A stretch of DNA of 64,000 nt from NCBI GenBank assembly GCA_028622995.1, contig JAJQJQ010000002.1:1736001-1800000 (forward strand), read 5' to 3'. A program made the translations under genes and the position numbers. This stretch comes from Panagrolaimus kolymaensis. Lineage: Eukaryota; Nematoda; Chromadorea; Rhabditida; Panagrolaimidae. Every line of letters begins with the position of its first letter. Within the stretch, counting starts at the first letter, position 1. Of the stretch, positions 62,401 through 64,000 are shown piece after piece. The notes beneath the pieces are model-generated. The model made no database searches. It worked only from the letters and a program-made list of their open reading frames with translations, and was not told the DNA's origin.

Positions 62401-64000
62401 AGATTTAAATTTTTGAGGATTAAAAAATTTGTTTTTTCATTTTTTTATAAAACATAAATTTCGATTGAAGTTGAGGACGTTCTGTTTAGAATGGTAGCTG
62501 AATGGCTGCTATTAAAATACATTACTCAAAGTAATTTAGTCGCTCGGCTAGATTTAAATTTTTGCGGATTGAAAAATTTGTTTTTTCATTTTTTTATAAA
62601 ACATAAATTTCGATTGAAGTTGAGGACGTTCTGTTTAGAATGGTAGCTGAATGGCTGCTATTAAAATACATTACTCAAAGTAATTTAGTCGCTCGGCTAG
62701 ATTTAAATTTTTGAGGATTAAAAAATTTGTTTTTTCATTTTTTTATAAAACATAAATTTCGATTGAAGTTGAGGACGTTCTGTTTAGAATGGTAGCTGAA
62801 TTGCTGCTATTAAAATACATTACTCAAAGTAATTTAGTCGCTCGGCTAGATTTAAATTTTTGAGGATTAAAAAATTTGTTTTTTCATTTTTTTATAAAAC
62901 ATAAATTTCGATTGAAGTTGAGGACGTTCTGTTTAGAATGGTAGCTGAATGGCTGCTATTAAAATACATTACTCAAAGTAATTTAGTCGCTCGGCTAGAT
63001 TTAAATTTTTGCGGATTGAAAAATTTGTTTTTTCATTTTTTTATAAAACATAAATTTCGATTGAAGTTGAGGACGTTCTGTTTAGAATGGTAGCTGAATG
63101 GCTGCTATTAAAATACATTACTCAAAGTAATTTAGTCGCTCGGCTAGATTTAAATTTTTGAGGATTAAAAAATTTGTTTTTTCATTTTTTTATAAAACAT
63201 AAATTTCGATTGAAGTTGAGGACGTTCTGTTTAGAATGGTAGCTGAATGGCTGCTATTAAAATACATTACTCAAAGTAATTTAGTCGCTCGGCTAGATTT
63301 AAATTTTTGCGGATTGAAAAATATTTTTTTTCTTTTTTTTTTAAAATAAAAATAAATATTTCGATTGAAGTTGAGGACGTTCTGTTTAGAATGGTAGCTG
63401 AATGGCTGCTATTAAAATACATTACTCAAAGTAATTTAGTCGCTCGGATAGATTTAAATTTTTGCGGATTGAAAAATTTGTTTTTTCATTTTTTTATAAA
63501 ACATAAATTTCGATTGAAGTTGAGGACGTTCTGTTTAGAATGGTAGCTGAATGGCTGCTATTAAAATACATTACTCAAAGTAATTTAGTCGCTCGGCTAG
63601 ATTTAAATTTTTGCGGATTGAAAAATTTTTTTTTTTTTTTTTTTTTAAATAAAAATAAATATTTCGATTGAAGTTGAGGACGTTCTGTTTAGAATGGTAG
63701 CTGAATGGCTGCTATTAAAATACATTACTCAAAGTAATTTAGTCGCTCGGCTAGATTTAAATTTTTGCGGATTGAAAAATTTTTTTTTTTTTTTTTTTTT
63801 AAATAAAAATAAATATTTCGATTGAAGTTGAGGACGTTCTGTTTAGAATGGTAGCTGAATGGCTGCTATTAAAATACATTACTCAAAGTAATTTAGTCGC
63901 TCGGCTAGATTTAAATTTTTGCGGATTGAAAAATTTGTTTTTTTCTTTTTTTTTTTAAATAAAAATAAATATTTCGATTGAAGTTGAGGACGTTCTGTTT
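41500..64000. repeat. Distal satellite domain with many variant monomers and long-period HORs
   Basis: This half of the array contains variants rare or absent to the left: CGCTGGGCTAG, TTTTTACGG, TTTTTGTGGATTG with AAAAAGTTG and CATTAATTTCG, TTGGGGATT, CTCGGATAG, GAATTGCTGC, AAAAATATTTTTTTT and pure T tracts of about 18-20. They recur in fixed order. Eleven units from 43877 to 45532 total 1,656 bp, and the same order restarts at 45533. A block marked by CTGGGCTAG at 46651 reappears at 50253, 3,602 bp later. A run of near-identical short GAGGATTA units occupies about 48.5-49.6 kb. Confidence 0.8.

Larger units (their letters stand above)
17527..64000. repeat. Tandem satellite array, 149/156-bp monomers, about 310 head-to-tail copies
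   Basis: All 46.5 kb to the window edge is one satellite in a single orientation. Each unit begins CGTTCTGTTTAGAATGG. It continues through GTAGCTGAATGGCTGC, ATTACTCAAAGTAAT and AGTCGCTCGGCTAG, then a T-rich stretch, and ends CGATTGAAGTTGAGGA. The first about 100 bp and last about 20 bp are nearly invariant. The middle is a short cassette (CATTTTTTTATAAAACATAAA, unit 149 bp) or a long T-run cassette (TTTAAATAAAAATAAATA, unit 156 bp). A 150-bp hybrid also occurs, and long-type units of 153-155 bp appear in the distal part. No other sequence interrupts the array. The last visible unit starts at 63991 and is cut by the window, so the length is a lower bound. Open frames of 79-101 codons in it arise from the repeat itself and are not called genes. 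Confidence 0.98.

Noticed and set aside
32191..63546. Open frames of 66-101 codons in the satellite (repeated peptide with MVAEWLLLKYITQ).
   Set aside because: They are the same monomer read in one frame, appear only where cassette lengths happen to keep phase, and end at ordinary variants. They show no gene structure or codon constraint, so they are not genes.
17527..64000. CRISPR-like array or transposon arrays.
   Set aside because: There are no unique spacers: the whole 149-156 bp unit is repeated. The setting is eukaryotic, and no transposase or terminal repeats are seen.
41500..64000. Differences in T-run length (about 17-20) as meaningful variants.
   Set aside because: Homopolymer length is prone to sequencing and consensus error, so I used only base substitutions and cassette type to define domains.
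17527..64000. Array as a centromere or as DNA removed by programmed elimination.
   Set aside because: Nothing in the sequence supports either. Most nematodes are holocentric, and removal of an intron-embedded array would break the myosin gene.

Overview
The window looks like nuclear DNA from an animal, most likely a free-living or parasitic nematode. It is AT-rich, and most introns are about 45-60 nt with TTTTAG or TTTCAG acceptors. Several 5' leaders begin at an intron-like acceptor, as trans-spliced leaders do. The genes recognised (a myosin VIIa / HUM-6 type tail, a ZHP/RNF212-type RING protein, a CK1/TTBK-like pseudokinase and a GnRH/AKH-type receptor end) fit nematode families. The species cannot be named from the sequence.

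The first 17.5 kb is gene-dense, with six protein genes. (1) 1-1038 (+): last two exons of a rhodopsin-type peptide GPCR. (2) 1660-5201 (+): complete six-exon serine carboxypeptidase with an intact Ser/Asp/His triad. (3) 7842-8608 (-): small cysteine-containing protein of unknown family, start uncertain. (4) 8693-10811 (+): complete five-exon CK1/TTBK-like pseudokinase (HRN for HRD, TSF for DFG) with a basic, proline-rich tail. (5) 11090-12536 (-): complete eight-exon C3HC4 RING plus coiled-coil protein of the Zip3/RNF212/ZHP meiotic type, with duplicated tail segments. (6) 13273-17486 (-): last six exons of a myosin VIIa heavy chain, with the end of the IQ neck and MyTH4-FERM-SH3-MyTH4-FERM. 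Genes 2 and 3 are separated by a 2.6-kb gap with GC-richer triplet-repeat patches. Genes 3 and 4 are almost head to head.

From 17527 to the right edge (46.5 kb, about 310 units) the window is one head-to-tail satellite. Monomers are 149 bp (short cassette), 156 bp (long cassette) or 150 bp (hybrid), with slightly shorter long-type variants in the distal part. The array starts 40 bp beyond the splice acceptor of a myosin IQ exon, so it lies in an intron of the myosin VIIa gene. The motor domain and first IQ motifs must lie beyond the array if the gene is intact. The array has local higher-order periods of 447 bp (3-mer), 610 bp (4-mer), 305 bp (2-mer) and 1,656 bp (11-mer). In the myosin sense direction the consensus monomer lacks AATAAA and ATTAAA, while the opposite strand carries ATTAAA in every unit and AATAAA in every long unit.

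The genes do not form an operon or pathway. The most unusual feature is an intron of more than 46 kb made of satellite DNA in a conserved sensory-myosin gene whose other visible introns are 47-81 nt. No CRISPR array, rRNA, tRNA, transposase or viral gene was seen. All exon models were read by eye from splice signals, reading phase and family conservation.
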